Shown: positions 50,461-59,494 of the stretch, one piece after another | Numbering within the stretch: position 1 is the stretch's first letter | How the letters are laid out: each line of letters begins with the position of its first letter | Assembly: GCF_001905345.1 (NCBI RefSeq) | Contig: NZ_LFBV01000010.1 | Location: 599,238 to 663,237, forward strand | Reading direction: 5' to 3' | DNA: 64,000 nucleotides | Source: Streptomyces uncialis | Lineage (GTDB): Bacteria > Actinomycetota > Actinomycetes > Streptomycetales > Streptomycetaceae | The notes under the pieces: generated by a model | Told to the model about the DNA's origin: nothing | Seen by the model: the letters and a program-made list of their open reading frames with translations, nothing else | Databases searched by the model: none | Translations under genes and position numbers: made by a program

Positions 50461-51939
50461 ATGGCGTCGTCAGCGAGGCCCTCCAGAACGCCCGCCCCGG
50501 CGGGCGGCCCGGCTCCGGCACCACCGCCGGGCCGCGGTCCGCTGCCCCCGGCACCCCGGACGAACACCGTCTTCCGGGAACTGCGCGGGGCGAGGTCGCC
50601 CGGGGAGTTCGCGGCGGTGGTGCGGCGGGCGGCCCGGGACATCGGGGAGCGGGTGAGCTGTGACGCCCGCTACATCGGACGGGTGGAGGCGGGTGAGATC
50701 CGCTGCCCCAACTACGCGTACGAGCGGGTGTTCCTGCATATGTTCCCCGGCCGCACCCTCGCGGACCTGGGCTTCGCGCCGCGGTCGGCGGTACGGGGCC
50801 GGGGGGCGCGTGCGGCGGCGTCCGTACCGCCCGTACCGACCGAACCGGCCGCCGTCCACGGCCCCGTCCATCCGATCGAGCAGTACGAGATCCAGAACCA
50901 CGAGGAGAGCGACGTGCGGCGTCGCGCATTCATGACCGGCGGTCCGGCCACGGTGGCCGTCTCGCTGACGCCCGCCACGGCCGCGGCCCTGCCGGTCCCG
51001 GCCCCCCGCGCGGCGGACCCCGGCGGGGCCCGGCGGGCCGGTGAGGCCGAGGCGCTCGCCGTCGAGGACGCGGTACGCCGTATCCGGGTGCTGGACGACC
51101 GGCACGGCGCGGACGGGCTCTACCGGCGGGCCGCGGTCCCGCTGCGGACCGCCTTCGAGCTGCTCGACGCGGCGACCGGGCGCCGGGCGACCGCCGACCG
51201 GCTGCACGCGGGGGCCGGGGAGCTCGCCATCTCGGTGGGCTGGCTCGCCCATGACTCGGGCCGCTTCGCGGACGCCCGTTCGCACTACGCCGAGGCGCTG
51301 GCGACGGCCCGGATGTGCGGGAACGCGGGGGTGGAGGCGCACGCGTTCTGCAACACGGCGTTCCTCGCCCGGGACGCGGGACGCCCCCGGGAGGCGGTAC
51401 GGGCCGCGCAGGCGGCCCAGCGGGCGGCCCTGGAGCTGGGCTCGCCCCGGCTGCTGTCACTGCTGGCGCTGCGGGAGGCCGGGGGCTGGGCCGGGCTCGG
51501 GGACCGCCCGGGGTGCGAGCGGGCGCTGGCGCGGGCGCGGGACCTCTTCGACCGGGGGGTGACGGACGCGGACCCCGAGTGGATGTCCTTCTACGGGGAG
51601 GCGGAGCTGGCGGGGCTGGAGGCGCAGTGCTGGTCCGCGCTCGGGGAGTGGGCGCGGGCCGCGCGGTTCGCGCGGCGGGCGGCGGAGCTCCAGGAACCGC
51701 ACTTCGTGCGGAACACCGCGCTGTACACCGCCGAGCTGGCGGACGATCTCGCGCGGGCGGGGCGGCCGGACGAGGCGGCGGCGGCCGGGGAGCGGGTCGT
51801 GTCGCTGCTGGACGAGGTGCAGTCCTCGCGGGTGCGGTCGATGCTGGCGGAGACGGTACGGGTGCTGTTGCCTCACCGGCGGGCGGGGGGTGTGGGCGGT
51901 TTCCTCGACCGCTATGCGGCGCTGCCCCGCCCGGCGTAA
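50461..51939 (+). CDS. NsdA-like regulator with TPR repeats
   Basis: The protein has 492 residues. GAGAGG precedes ATG 50461. After a Pro-rich leader, a helix-turn-helix-like segment (VSCDARYIGRVEAGEIRCPN) is followed by YAYERVFLHMFPGRTLADLG, then DVRRRAFMTGGPATVAVSLT, then TPR-like helices: AGELAISVGWLAHDSGRFAD, ARSHYAEALATARMCGNAGV, AARFARRAAELQEPHF. This layout resembles NsdA, a negative regulator of antibiotic production and sporulation. The RRRAF stretch mimics a Tat motif but is internal. The end runs into repeat cluster 4. Confidence 0.85.
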   Translation: MASSARPSRTPAPAGGPAPAPPPGRGPLPPAPRTNTVFRELRGARSPGEFAAVVRRAARDIGERVSCDARYIGRVEAGEIRCPNYAYERVFLHMFPGRTLADLGFAPRSAVRGRGARAAASVPPVPTEPAAVHGPVHPIEQYEIQNHEESDVRRRAFMTGGPATVAVSLTPATAAALPVPAPRAADPGGARRAGEAEALAVEDAVRRIRVLDDRHGADGLYRRAAVPLRTAFELLDAATGRRATADRLHAGAGELAISVGWLAHDSGRFADARSHYAEALATARMCGNAGVEAHAFCNTAFLARDAGRPREAVRAAQAAQRAALELGSPRLLSLLALREAGGWAGLGDRPGCERALARARDLFDRGVTDADPEWMSFYGEAELAGLEAQCWSALGEWARAARFARRAAELQEPHFVRNTALYTAELADDLARAGRPDEAAAAGERVVSLLDEVQSSRVRSMLAETVRVLLPHRRAGGVGGFLDRYAALPRPA

Positions 51940-51944
51940 CGCCT

Positions 51945-52700
51945 TCCGCCTTCGCTTGCGCCTTCGAGGTCCGTCCGGCTGGACGCACCTGTCCCTGTGC
52001 GGGTCGTTCGTGGGTGCGCAGTTCCCCGCGCCCCTGGGTTACCTGTGCTGGGCGTACTTCGTTCCTGTGCCGTCGCTCGGTGCGTTTGCGCAGTTCCCCG
52101 CGCCCCTGGATGCTGCCCTCTTACGGTCGCTCTTCGGGTGCGGGGCCGCCCTCGTCTTTTGCGCAGTTCCCCGCGCCCCTGGGGTTCCCCACCTGGACGC
52201 ACCTGTTCCCGTGCGGGCCGTTCGTGGGTGCGCAGTTCCCCGCGCCCCTGGATGCTGCCCCCTGCGGTCGCTCTTCGGGTGCGGGTCTGCTCTCGTCTTT
52301 TGCGCAGTTCCCCGCGCCCCTTTGGGGGCGCCCCATCATGTTGTCCGTCGTCTGCGGAACCACCCTCCTCGCGGACTCGCGCTGCTGCGGGAGGGGGTGG
52401 GCGGGAATCTCTGCTCGCAGACTCCGATGCTCTTCAGTGGAGCAACTGGACGTCGTGCCGAGCGTGTCGGATCGAGGACGGAGAATCCCGACCGGCCCCG
52501 ACCCGAAGAACTGACCGGACGCGCCCCAAAGGGGCGCGGGGAACTGCGCGAAGACGAGAACCGGCCCGCACCCGAAGAGCGACCGCAGGAGGCAGCGTCC
52601 AGGGGCGCGGGGAACTGCGCACCCCACGAACGACGGCACAGGAACGAAGTACGCACACCCGGACAGACCTCGGAAGCGCACAGCGAAGGCGCCCCGTGAG
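51945..52700. repeat. Repeat cluster 4 with reversed core
   Basis: There are five forward copies of GCGCAGTTCCCCGCG (near 52017, 52088, 52162, 52230, 52302) and two reverse (near 52537, 52606), flanking the core at 52363-52511. It separates the co-directional regulator and PAP2 genes. No gene is supported. Confidence 0.9.
52363..52511 (-). repeat. Conserved ~150-bp cluster core, copy 4
   Basis: Almost identical to copy 3 from CCTCCTCGCGGACTCGC to CCCGACCGGC, with one change in CTGCTCGCAG (CTGCCCGCAG in the others). The hairpin arms CTGCGGGAGG and the CCCTCC side are preserved. Confidence 0.8.
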
Positions 52701-52832
52701 GTTGACGGGAGGCAACCCCCCAGGGGAACAGTGGCGTCTTGCGGAAACGGGGGCGCCCGCCTTCACGGCGTTCACATACACCGTAAAGTGGGCGCGCGGC
52801 CACGGCTGCCGCACGGAGTGAGGAGACCTTGG

Positions 52833-53909
52833 ATGCCGAATCGCGGACCGTCCGACACCGGGGCGGGAGCCGAGCCGGTACCAGGGACAGGGCACAGGCA
52901 CCGGCTCCGCTGGTGGACCGAACTCCCGTTGCTCCTGCTCGTGTACCTCGCGTACTCCGCCGGACGGCTCCTCGCCCGGGGTGACGTGAGCACCGCCGTC
53001 GACCACGGACTGGCGATACTCCGGGCCGAGAAGGCACTGTGGCTGAACGCCGAGCACCCGCTGAACCGCCTGTTCACCGAGCACGCGTGGATAGGCGTCC
53101 CGGCGGACTTCTGGTACGCCTCGCTGCACTACCTGGTGACACCGGCCGTGCTGATCTGGATGTTCCGCTCGCGCCGGGTCCACTACCGCGCGGCCCGCAC
53201 CTGGCTGCTGCTCTCCACGTTCGTCGGACTCATCGGATTCACCCTGGTCCCGACGTGCCCGCCCAGGCTGCTGGACGCGACGCACGGCTTCGTCGACACC
53301 ATGGCGCAGTACAGCGCGTACGGCTGGTGGGGCACCGAGGCCAGCGCCCCGCGCGGGCTCGGCGGGATGACCAACCAGTACGCGGCGATGCCGAGCCTGC
53401 ATGTGGGCTGGGCCCTGTGGTGCGGGGTCGTCCTGTGGCGGCACGGCGGCCGGGGGCCGCTCATGCGGACGGCGGCCGTGGCGTACCCGCTGATCACCAC
53501 CGTCGTGGTGATGGGGACGGCGAACCACTACTTCCTCGACGCGGTCGCGGGCGCGGCCGTGATGGGCGCGGGGCTGCTGCTGACGGCACCGGGGCTGCGG
53601 TTCGTGGACCGGCTGCGGGCGCGCTACGCGACGGCCCGCGCCGAGGCCATGACCGGCGTCGTGCCGGGTGCCACGGCGGGTGCCGGCGCGGGTGCCGTGA
53701 CGGGGCACGGCCGCGCGGCCGGGGCGGACCCGGTGAGGGCGCCGGCGGGTGTCGCGGTACGGGCCGGGACGGGCGGAAGTTCCCCGGTTGTCGGTGGTGG
53801 GTGCCAGACTGCGGCGGGTGAGCGAATTCCCCGACAGCGCAAGCAGTCCGCCGAGCACGGTCCCCGTTCCTCCGAAGCGGGGGACGGCTCTCCGGCACCG
53901 GCTCGCTGA
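52833..53909 (+). CDS. PAP2 / inositolphosphotransferase-type membrane phosphatase
   Basis: The protein has 358 residues. AGGAG stands eight bases upstream of ATG 52833. Six hydrophobic spans include TELPLLLLVYLAYSAGRLL, LHYLVTPAVLIWMF, TWLLLSTFVGLIGFTLVPTC and TAAVAYPLITTVVVMGTA. The PAP2 active site is seen in the two conserved pieces MPSLHVGWALW (SxxH) and ANHYFLDAVAGA (HxxxD). The last 80 residues are Ala/Gly-rich and overlap the next gene by 91 bp, so the true end may be loosely constrained. It probably acts on lipid phosphates. Confidence 0.92.
   Translation: MPNRGPSDTGAGAEPVPGTGHRHRLRWWTELPLLLLVYLAYSAGRLLARGDVSTAVDHGLAILRAEKALWLNAEHPLNRLFTEHAWIGVPADFWYASLHYLVTPAVLIWMFRSRRVHYRAARTWLLLSTFVGLIGFTLVPTCPPRLLDATHGFVDTMAQYSAYGWWGTEASAPRGLGGMTNQYAAMPSLHVGWALWCGVVLWRHGGRGPLMRTAAVAYPLITTVVVMGTANHYFLDAVAGAAVMGAGLLLTAPGLRFVDRLRARYATARAEAMTGVVPGATAGAGAGAVTGHGRAAGADPVRAPAGVAVRAGTGGSSPVVGGGCQTAAGERIPRQRKQSAEHGPRSSEAGDGSPAPAR
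53788..53810 (+). promoter_or_regulatory. PafBC-type DNA-damage promoter (RecA-NDp consensus)
   Basis: TTGTCGGTG, then exactly 8 bases, then CAGACT. The published consensus for the RecA-independent PafBC response is TTGTCRGTG-N8-TAnnnT; the match is perfect in the upstream element and spacing, with C for T at the first -10 position. The expected transcript start, about 7 bases after the -10, falls on the GTG at 53818, giving a leaderless mRNA. It lies inside the PAP2 gene end. Confidence 0.75.
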
Positions 53910-55011
53910 GCTGCGCGGCCCCGTACCGGCGAAGGCCATGGACGCCCGCTCGCTGGCGGCGCTCGCGGTGAACCCGGGGTGCGGGCGCCGGGCCCTGCTG
54001 GACGGCGCGGGGGTCGACAAGGGCGCGGTGGCGGAGCGGCTCGGGGCGCCCGCGGTGTCGGGGCAGTCGCAGTTCGCGATCGTGCGGGGGCACGCGTTCG
54101 AGGCCCGGGTGAAGCGTGACGGCGGCGCGGAGCTGCTGCGGCTGGCCCATGAGCGGCTCGACCCGTCGGCCCCGGCCCCGGGGCCGGACACGGCCCGGAT
54201 GCCCCCGCTGTCGGCGGCCGGCGGCCAGGAGGCCCGGGTCGCGCGGACGGCGCTGGCGCTGCGGGAGGCCGCCGCGGCCCCGGGTGTGTGGACGCTGCTG
54301 GACCATCCGATGCTGTCGCTGGACGTGGCGGGGACCCCCGCGTTCCTGGAGCCCGACGCGGTGGTCGTCCACCCCGACGGGCGGTGGAGCGTGGTGGAGA
54401 TCAAGTCGTTCCCGATGATCGACGGTTCGGCCGAGCCCGCGAAGGTGGGCGCCGCCGCCCGGCAGGCCGCCGTGTACGTCCTGGCGCTGGAGCGGGTGGC
54501 CGCCCGGCTGGACCCGGCGCCCGAGGTGGACCACCGGGCGCTGCTGGTGTGCCCGAAGGACTTCTCCAACCTCCCGGCGGCGGCGCCCGTCGATCTGCGC
54601 AAGCAGTTGTCGGTGACCCGGCGTCAGCTGGCCCGGCTCACCCGGGTCGAGGAGATCGCCGCCGTGCTGCCCGAGGGCGCGACCTTCGACGCGGAGCAGT
54701 CCCCCGGCTCGCTGGGCGCGGCCGTGGAGGCGGTGCCCGCAGCGTACGCGCCCGAGTGCCTGTCGGCGTGCGAGCTGGCGTTCCACTGCCGGGCGCGGGC
54801 CCGGGAGCAGGGCGCGGTGACCGCCATCGGCCGGTCGGTCCGCGGTGAGCTGGGCGGGCTGACCACGGTGGACGCGGTGCTCGCAGCGGCGGCGGGCCAG
54901 GCCGGTGACCCGGCGGACCCGACCGTCGCGGCGCTGCGCCGCGCGGCGGCCCTGCGGGACGAGGCGCTGGGCGCGGTGCCCGGCCCGGCGCGCGGGTCGG
55001 TCCTGTGCTGA
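53818..55011 (+). CDS. Cas4/AddB-like Fe-S PD-(D/E)XK nuclease
   Basis: The protein has 397 residues. The RecB-family nuclease motif is EPDAVV (Asp180) with VVEIKSFP (Glu194-x-Lys196). Four cysteines fit the Cas4/AddB/Dna2 iron-sulfur layout: Cys55 in VNPGC before the nuclease core, and Cys314-x3-Cys318-x5-Cys324 (PECLSACELAFHC) after it. No cas genes or CRISPR array are present. It is the first gene of an operon with an unknown protein and a helicase, under a PafBC-like promoter; GTG 53818 is probably leaderless (ATG 53938 is the alternative). Likely in DNA end processing or defence. Confidence 0.8.
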   Translation: MSEFPDSASSPPSTVPVPPKRGTALRHRLAELRGPVPAKAMDARSLAALAVNPGCGRRALLDGAGVDKGAVAERLGAPAVSGQSQFAIVRGHAFEARVKRDGGAELLRLAHERLDPSAPAPGPDTARMPPLSAAGGQEARVARTALALREAAAAPGVWTLLDHPMLSLDVAGTPAFLEPDAVVVHPDGRWSVVEIKSFPMIDGSAEPAKVGAAARQAAVYVLALERVAARLDPAPEVDHRALLVCPKDFSNLPAAAPVDLRKQLSVTRRQLARLTRVEEIAAVLPEGATFDAEQSPGSLGAAVEAVPAAYAPECLSACELAFHCRARAREQGAVTAIGRSVRGELGGLTTVDAVLAAAAGQAGDPADPTVAALRRAAALRDEALGAVPGPARGSVLC

Positions 55012-55051
55012 CGCCGTCGCCCGGGTCCGCCACGCGCGCGGGAGGTGCGGG

Positions 55052-56746
55052 ATGTCGCTGATCGGGCATCTGGCGCGGCTGGAGGCCGTGGCCGGTGGAC
55101 GGGCGCGGCCGGTGGCGACGGTGCGGCACCGGCATCTGTCGCAGCGGCCGCTGGTCCTCGTACCGCTGACGACCGCCGGTGAGGCGGGCGCACCGCTGGG
55201 CGCGCTGGTGGGGACGGAGCGGACGGCCCCCCGGGTGCTGTTCGTGGCGCAGCCGAGGGACCGGGAGCTGCGGTTCGCGTTCCTCGCCGCGCTGGCGGAC
55301 GAGATCCTGCCGTACATCGACGACCACGCGGGCACGGTCGAGGCCGCCGAGCGCACCGAGACGGACCCGGAGACCGGTAAGCGGGTGAAGGTCGAGGTCG
55401 AGCTGTGCGCGGACGCGCCGCAGATCGTCGTCCCGAGCCGGGGCGGTGTCGACTTCGTCCGGCTGCTGGGCCGCTCGATGCGCTTTCGCCGGACGGCCGA
55501 GCAGGACCCCGAGGCGCCGTACCCGGCTCCGCCGCGGGTCCCGCTGCTGGGCCGCTGGCTCACGCACTACGGGGAGCGGGCCCGGGTGCCCGGTTCGTCG
55601 CTGCTGCCCGCGATGACGGATCTGCTGGCGCGGCACTGGGCGACCGGTCAGTCCTCGCTGGAGGACCAGCATCTGGGCGCGCTGCTGGCGTGGCTGGAGG
55701 CGCCCGAGGGGACCTCCGGGGCGGACGCGGCGCTGCGGGCCGAGCGGGCGCGGGACGCGGACGGCCAGTTGCTGTGCCCTCCGGCGGGTCCGGCGACGGA
55801 CCCGGCGTTCGACAACAAGCTGCTGGCCCCGGCGATCGAGCGTTACGACCGGGCCCGGGTCGAGCTGGCGGCGGCGGAGGACGGGATCGAGGCCGACGAC
55901 CGGCTGGGGGCGCTCACGGAGGCGGAGCACGCGATCCGCGCGCTGGTGGTGAGCCGGACCCGGCCGACCTGGGACGCGGTGTGGCGGGGTCTGGACCTGC
56001 TGTGCACGCTGCCCGTGGGCGCGCGGGTCGAGGAGCGGTGGACCCGGGACCGCTGGTCGTTCACCGGGCACCGGGACCGGGTGCTGTCGGGCGAGCCCCC
56101 GCAGCCGCGCCGGGACGACGCGGTGACCGCGGCGAACAAGCTCGCCGCGCGGGAACGCGAGCAGGCCCGGCTGGACGCCCAGGAGGCGCTGGACGATCCG
56201 CTGGTGATGGCGGGGCGGCGGCTGGCCGGTGAGGCGTTCGCGGGTGAGGTGACCGAGTCGGTGATGGCGTACAGCGAGGGCAAGCGGCCGAGTCCCCGGC
56301 CGCTGGTCACGGTGCGTACCGAGGACCGGCCGCATCTCGCGGTGGGCACGAAGGTGTACCGCTCGCTGGGCGGCAAACCGCAGACCGCCCAGTTCGTGGG
56401 GTACGCGGAGCTCCCGGAGGAGGTCTCCCCCGGTGTCCCGGAGCCGCGCGACCCGGACACCCGCGCGGACGCCCTCATGGACACCCGCCCGGACGGCGGC
56501 GGGGACGGTACTCCCGCGCTGGTGCTGCGGATCACCGACCGGATGGGCCGGGGCAAGGAGCCGGAGGCCGGTTCGGTGCCCGAGAAGGGGGACATGCTCT
56601 GCTGGACGCTCTTCGAGCACGATCAGCGCGGCGGGCCGAAACTGCCGGACCCGGAGAACACCCCGTGGACCCACGGGGGTCCGCCCGGTGACGCCGCCGA
56701 CCGGCCCGAGCAGCCCGACCAGGTGACCGGAGAGGACATCCTGTGA
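55052..56746 (+). CDS. Unknown partner of the nuclease/helicase operon (564 aa)
   Basis: ATG 55052 has GGAGG six bases upstream, and the stop overlaps the helicase start (GTGA). No domain is recognised. The N-terminal third is beta/Val-rich (HLSQRPLVLVPLTTAGEAGA, PRVLFVAQPRDRELRFAFLA, APQIVVPSRGGVDFVRLLGR), the middle is helical and charged (EDGIEADDRLGALTEAEHAI, AANKLAAREREQARLDAQEA), and the end has VGTKVYRSLGGKPQTAQFVG and DMLCWTLFEHD. The strict linkage to nuclease and helicase suggests a complex subunit, perhaps for DNA binding or regulation. No transmembrane segment. Confidence 0.82.
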   Translation: MSLIGHLARLEAVAGGRARPVATVRHRHLSQRPLVLVPLTTAGEAGAPLGALVGTERTAPRVLFVAQPRDRELRFAFLAALADEILPYIDDHAGTVEAAERTETDPETGKRVKVEVELCADAPQIVVPSRGGVDFVRLLGRSMRFRRTAEQDPEAPYPAPPRVPLLGRWLTHYGERARVPGSSLLPAMTDLLARHWATGQSSLEDQHLGALLAWLEAPEGTSGADAALRAERARDADGQLLCPPAGPATDPAFDNKLLAPAIERYDRARVELAAAEDGIEADDRLGALTEAEHAIRALVVSRTRPTWDAVWRGLDLLCTLPVGARVEERWTRDRWSFTGHRDRVLSGEPPQPRRDDAVTAANKLAAREREQARLDAQEALDDPLVMAGRRLAGEAFAGEVTESVMAYSEGKRPSPRPLVTVRTEDRPHLAVGTKVYRSLGGKPQTAQFVGYAELPEEVSPGVPEPRDPDTRADALMDTRPDGGGDGTPALVLRITDRMGRGKEPEAGSVPEKGDMLCWTLFEHDQRGGPKLPDPENTPWTHGGPPGDAADRPEQPDQVTGEDIL

Positions 56747-58101
56747 CCCCGACGACCGGCCCCGGCCGGACCGGCGCCCCCGCCGACCCGGGCGCCGCCG
56801 CCGCCCGCGCCACCGAGGCGATCCTCCGCGACACCCTGCACGGCACCCACCGGGGCGTCGTCGTGGACTCCCCGCCCGGCGCCGGGAAGTCGACCCTCGT
56901 GGTCAACGCCGCACTCGAACTGGTCGCCGCCGGACGCCCGCTGATGGTCGTCGCGCAGACCAACGCCCAGGTGGACGATCTGGTGCTGCGGCTCGCGGAG
57001 AAGGCCCCGGACGTCCCCGTCGGACGGCTGCACAGCAGCGACCCGGACGCCTACGACAAGGCGCTGGACGGACTGCCCCAGGTGCGCAAGTCGACCAAGG
57101 CGGGGGACCTCGCGGGTCTGGACGTGGTGATCTCCACCGCCGCGAAGTGGGCGCATGTGAAGGACGTGGAGCCGTGGGGGCACGCGATCGTCGACGAGGC
57201 GTACCAGATGCGCTCGGACGGGCTGCTCGCGGTGGCGAACCTCTTCGAGCGCGCGCTGTTCGTGGGCGACCCCGGGCAGCTCGATCCGTTCTCGATCGTC
57301 GGCGCGGAGCAGTGGGCGGGGCTGAGTTACGACCCGTCGGCGAGCGCGGTGAGCACGCTGCTCGCGCACAACCCCGAACTGCCGCAGCACCGGCTGCCGG
57401 TGTCCTGGCGGCTGCCCGCGTCGGCGGCGCCGCTGGTGTCGGCCGCGTTCTACCCGTACACGCCGTTCCGCAGCGGCACGGACCACGGCGTACGCGCGCT
57501 GCGGTTCGGGGTGGCGTCGGACGGCTCCGCGCCGGACCGGGTGATCGACGAGGCCGCCGCGTCGGGCTGGGGCCTGCTGGAGCTGCCGCCCCGGCACACC
57601 CCCCGTACGGACCCCGAGGCGGTACAGGCCGTGGCGCTCGTGGTGCGCAGACTGCTGGACCGGGGCGGGTCGACCGTCTCGGAGCGGGGTCCCGATCCGG
57701 CGCCGCTGACCGCCGGGCGGATCGCGGTGGGGACGGCGCACCGCGACCAGGCGGCGGCGGTCCGGGCGGCGCTCACGGAGCTGGGCGTGGGCGGGGTCAC
57801 CGTCGACACGGCGAACCGGCTCCAGGGGCGTGAGTACGACGTCACGGTGGTGCTGCACCCGCTGTCCGGGCGTCCCGACGCGACGGCGTTCCATCTGGAG
57901 ACGGGCCGGCTGTGCGTGCTCGCGTCCCGGCACCGGCACGCGTGCATCGTGGTCTGCCGCGGTGGCGTCACCGAGCTCCTGGACGACCATCCGTCGACCG
58001 AGCCGGTCCAGCTCGGCGTCACCCTGAAGTTCCCCGACGGCTGGGACGCCATGATGACCACCTGGGACCACCTCTCCCACCACCGGATTCCGCACCCGTG
58101 A
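56743..58101 (+). CDS. Superfamily 1 helicase of the Dna2/Upf1 type
   Basis: The protein has 452 residues. Motif I is DSPPGAGKSTLVVNAA (Lys49), motif Ia MVVAQTNAQVDDLVLRLAEK, motif II IVDEAYQ (Asp151-Glu152), motif III LFVGDPGQLDPFSIV, motif IV region LPVSWRLPASAAPLVSAAFY, motif V VDTANRLQGREYDVTVVLHP, and motif VI LCVLASRHRHACIVV. The order and spacing resemble Dna2/Upf1-type 1B helicases, compact and without accessory domains. With the Fe-S nuclease two genes upstream it makes a split Dna2-like pair. The start is coupled to the unknown partner. Confidence 0.9.
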   Translation: MTPTTGPGRTGAPADPGAAAARATEAILRDTLHGTHRGVVVDSPPGAGKSTLVVNAALELVAAGRPLMVVAQTNAQVDDLVLRLAEKAPDVPVGRLHSSDPDAYDKALDGLPQVRKSTKAGDLAGLDVVISTAAKWAHVKDVEPWGHAIVDEAYQMRSDGLLAVANLFERALFVGDPGQLDPFSIVGAEQWAGLSYDPSASAVSTLLAHNPELPQHRLPVSWRLPASAAPLVSAAFYPYTPFRSGTDHGVRALRFGVASDGSAPDRVIDEAAASGWGLLELPPRHTPRTDPEAVQAVALVVRRLLDRGGSTVSERGPDPAPLTAGRIAVGTAHRDQAAAVRAALTELGVGGVTVDTANRLQGREYDVTVVLHPLSGRPDATAFHLETGRLCVLASRHRHACIVVCRGGVTELLDDHPSTEPVQLGVTLKFPDGWDAMMTTWDHLSHHRIPHP

Positions 58102-58244
58102 CGGGTCCCGCGCGCCTCTGGGCGACCGGTCGCGGGTACGTGTGCACCCGGAGGGTAGGGACATACGGGCGCAAGCGGAGGCGGCCCCTCGCGGGCGACA
58201 ATGGAACACGGCCCTGGCCGCAGACACCGAGGAGGACACACCAC

Positions 58245-58601
58245 ATGTCGGAGCCCGAGCGGGTCACCCCTTCACGGCCCCCGCGGCGCCCCGCCGCGCT
58301 CCTCTTCGAGCCCACCGAGATCACGGCGGACGCGGAGCACTTCTTCGACCTGGAGTCGATCGACGACCCCCGTGATCTGCTGAGCCGCGCCACCGAGCTG
58401 ACCCACGCGTTCCGCGCGGCCACCGACCGCTCGGTCGAGTTCCAGGCGATCGCCGCCGCCCGGCTCGCGGACCCGCGCCGCTTCGACCGGCTGACCACGG
58501 CGGACATCGCCGAACGCGCGGAGTGGACGGAGGACTACGCCCGGAAGATGGTCGAGTTCGGCCGTGACCTGCTGAGCGCGGCCCACCCCGACGAGGGCTG
58601 A
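58245..58601 (+). CDS. Hypothetical protein (118 aa)
   Basis: ATG 58245 has GGAGG nine bases upstream. The sequence is helical: PTEITADAEHFFDLESIDDP, RDLLSRATELTHAFRAATDR, FQAIAAARLADPRRFDRLTT and ADIAERAEWTEDYARKMVEF. It may hold a small helix-turn-helix (ADIAERAEWTEDYARKM), so DNA binding is possible. It lies 143 bp after the helicase on the same strand, so it may or may not belong to that operon. Confidence 0.8.
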   Translation: MSEPERVTPSRPPRRPAALLFEPTEITADAEHFFDLESIDDPRDLLSRATELTHAFRAATDRSVEFQAIAAARLADPRRFDRLTTADIAERAEWTEDYARKMVEFGRDLLSAAHPDEG

Positions 58602-58834
58602 CCCGGCCAGGAAACGGGCCGGCCCACGTCCGTCACCTGGCCACGGGTCAGGGGCTACGGGCCACGGGTCACGAGTCACGGGCCACCGGAAGAAGGTTCG
58701 CGTCGTCCGGTGGCGGCGGCACAAGATTTCTTGGCATATGCCGGGCGGGCAAGATACTCCACCCCGCCCCCTCGTGTCCCGAATTTCGGCAACTCACCGA
58801 AACGGCCCCCTTACCCCGGGTAAACCTAGGTGTC

Positions 58835-59494
58835 ATGAGCAACGATCCGCATCCCCGCCGGGACCGGGAACGCCCTGGTTCCGGTGACCGGCACGAGCAG
58901 GACGACCGGCCCGAGGTCCATGAGGTCTCCGCCGAGGGAGCCGCTTGGCTCGCCTCCGCAGGAACGTATCCGCAGGACACCCTCGACCAGTGGGCCGCCC
59001 GCCCCGCCACCCCCCACGTACTGCCCTGCGGCACGGCGTTCGACGTGGTGAACACCCCCGCGCTCTTCGGCCGCGCGATGCTCGACCGGCTGTGGGGCGA
59101 GGGCCCCGGCTCCGGTCCCGTGGCGAGCCACCGGGGCCGGATGCTGCTGTTCGCCGCGCCCGGCACCGCGCACCGGTTGCCCGCGCTGCTGCGCTGGGAG
59201 GAGTGGGGTCCGGGGCGGGCCGGGGTGCCCCCGCTGCTGTGCCACGGCACGGGGGACGCGGTGACCGTCCCGCCGCTCGCCGGGAGCACGCCCGACCCGG
59301 GCGCCCCGGAGGGGAGCTGTTCGCGCTGGGTCGTCGCGCCCGACACCCGCCGTCCCTGGCTGCCGGGGCCGGAGATCCTGCTGTGGGCGAGCGTCCGGGC
59401 CGCCCGCGCGGTGGCCGGGGCGGCCGTCAAGGTATCGATTTTTCCTGGCCCGGATCAGGGTGCTAAGGTCTACGACGTCAGCAGGCGCCGCTAG
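58835..59494 (+). CDS. Prim-pol-like N-terminal domain protein, ends inside tRNA-Lys
   Basis: The protein has 219 residues. Stretches EGAAWLASAGTYPQDTLDQW, VLPCGTAFDVVNTPALFGRA and PGTAHRLPALLRWEEWG match, from memory, the Streptomyces family annotated as bifunctional DNA primase/polymerase (N-terminal part), although the catalytic acidic residues are not obvious here. The last codons CGC CGC TAG are the first bases of the tRNA-Lys gene, so the stop codon belongs to the tRNA. The tRNA promoter must lie in the final 80 bp, where AT-rich TATCGATTTTTCC occurs. Confidence 0.7.
   Translation: MSNDPHPRRDRERPGSGDRHEQDDRPEVHEVSAEGAAWLASAGTYPQDTLDQWAARPATPHVLPCGTAFDVVNTPALFGRAMLDRLWGEGPGSGPVASHRGRMLLFAAPGTAHRLPALLRWEEWGPGRAGVPPLLCHGTGDAVTVPPLAGSTPDPGAPEGSCSRWVVAPDTRRPWLPGPEILLWASVRAARAVAGAAVKVSIFPGPDQGAKVYDVSRRR

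Noticed and set aside
50890..50960. Tat signal peptide in the NsdA-like regulator
   Set aside because: RRRAF followed by a hydrophobic run looks like one, but it is 150 residues into a protein with an HTH-like part before it, so it is not an export signal as called.
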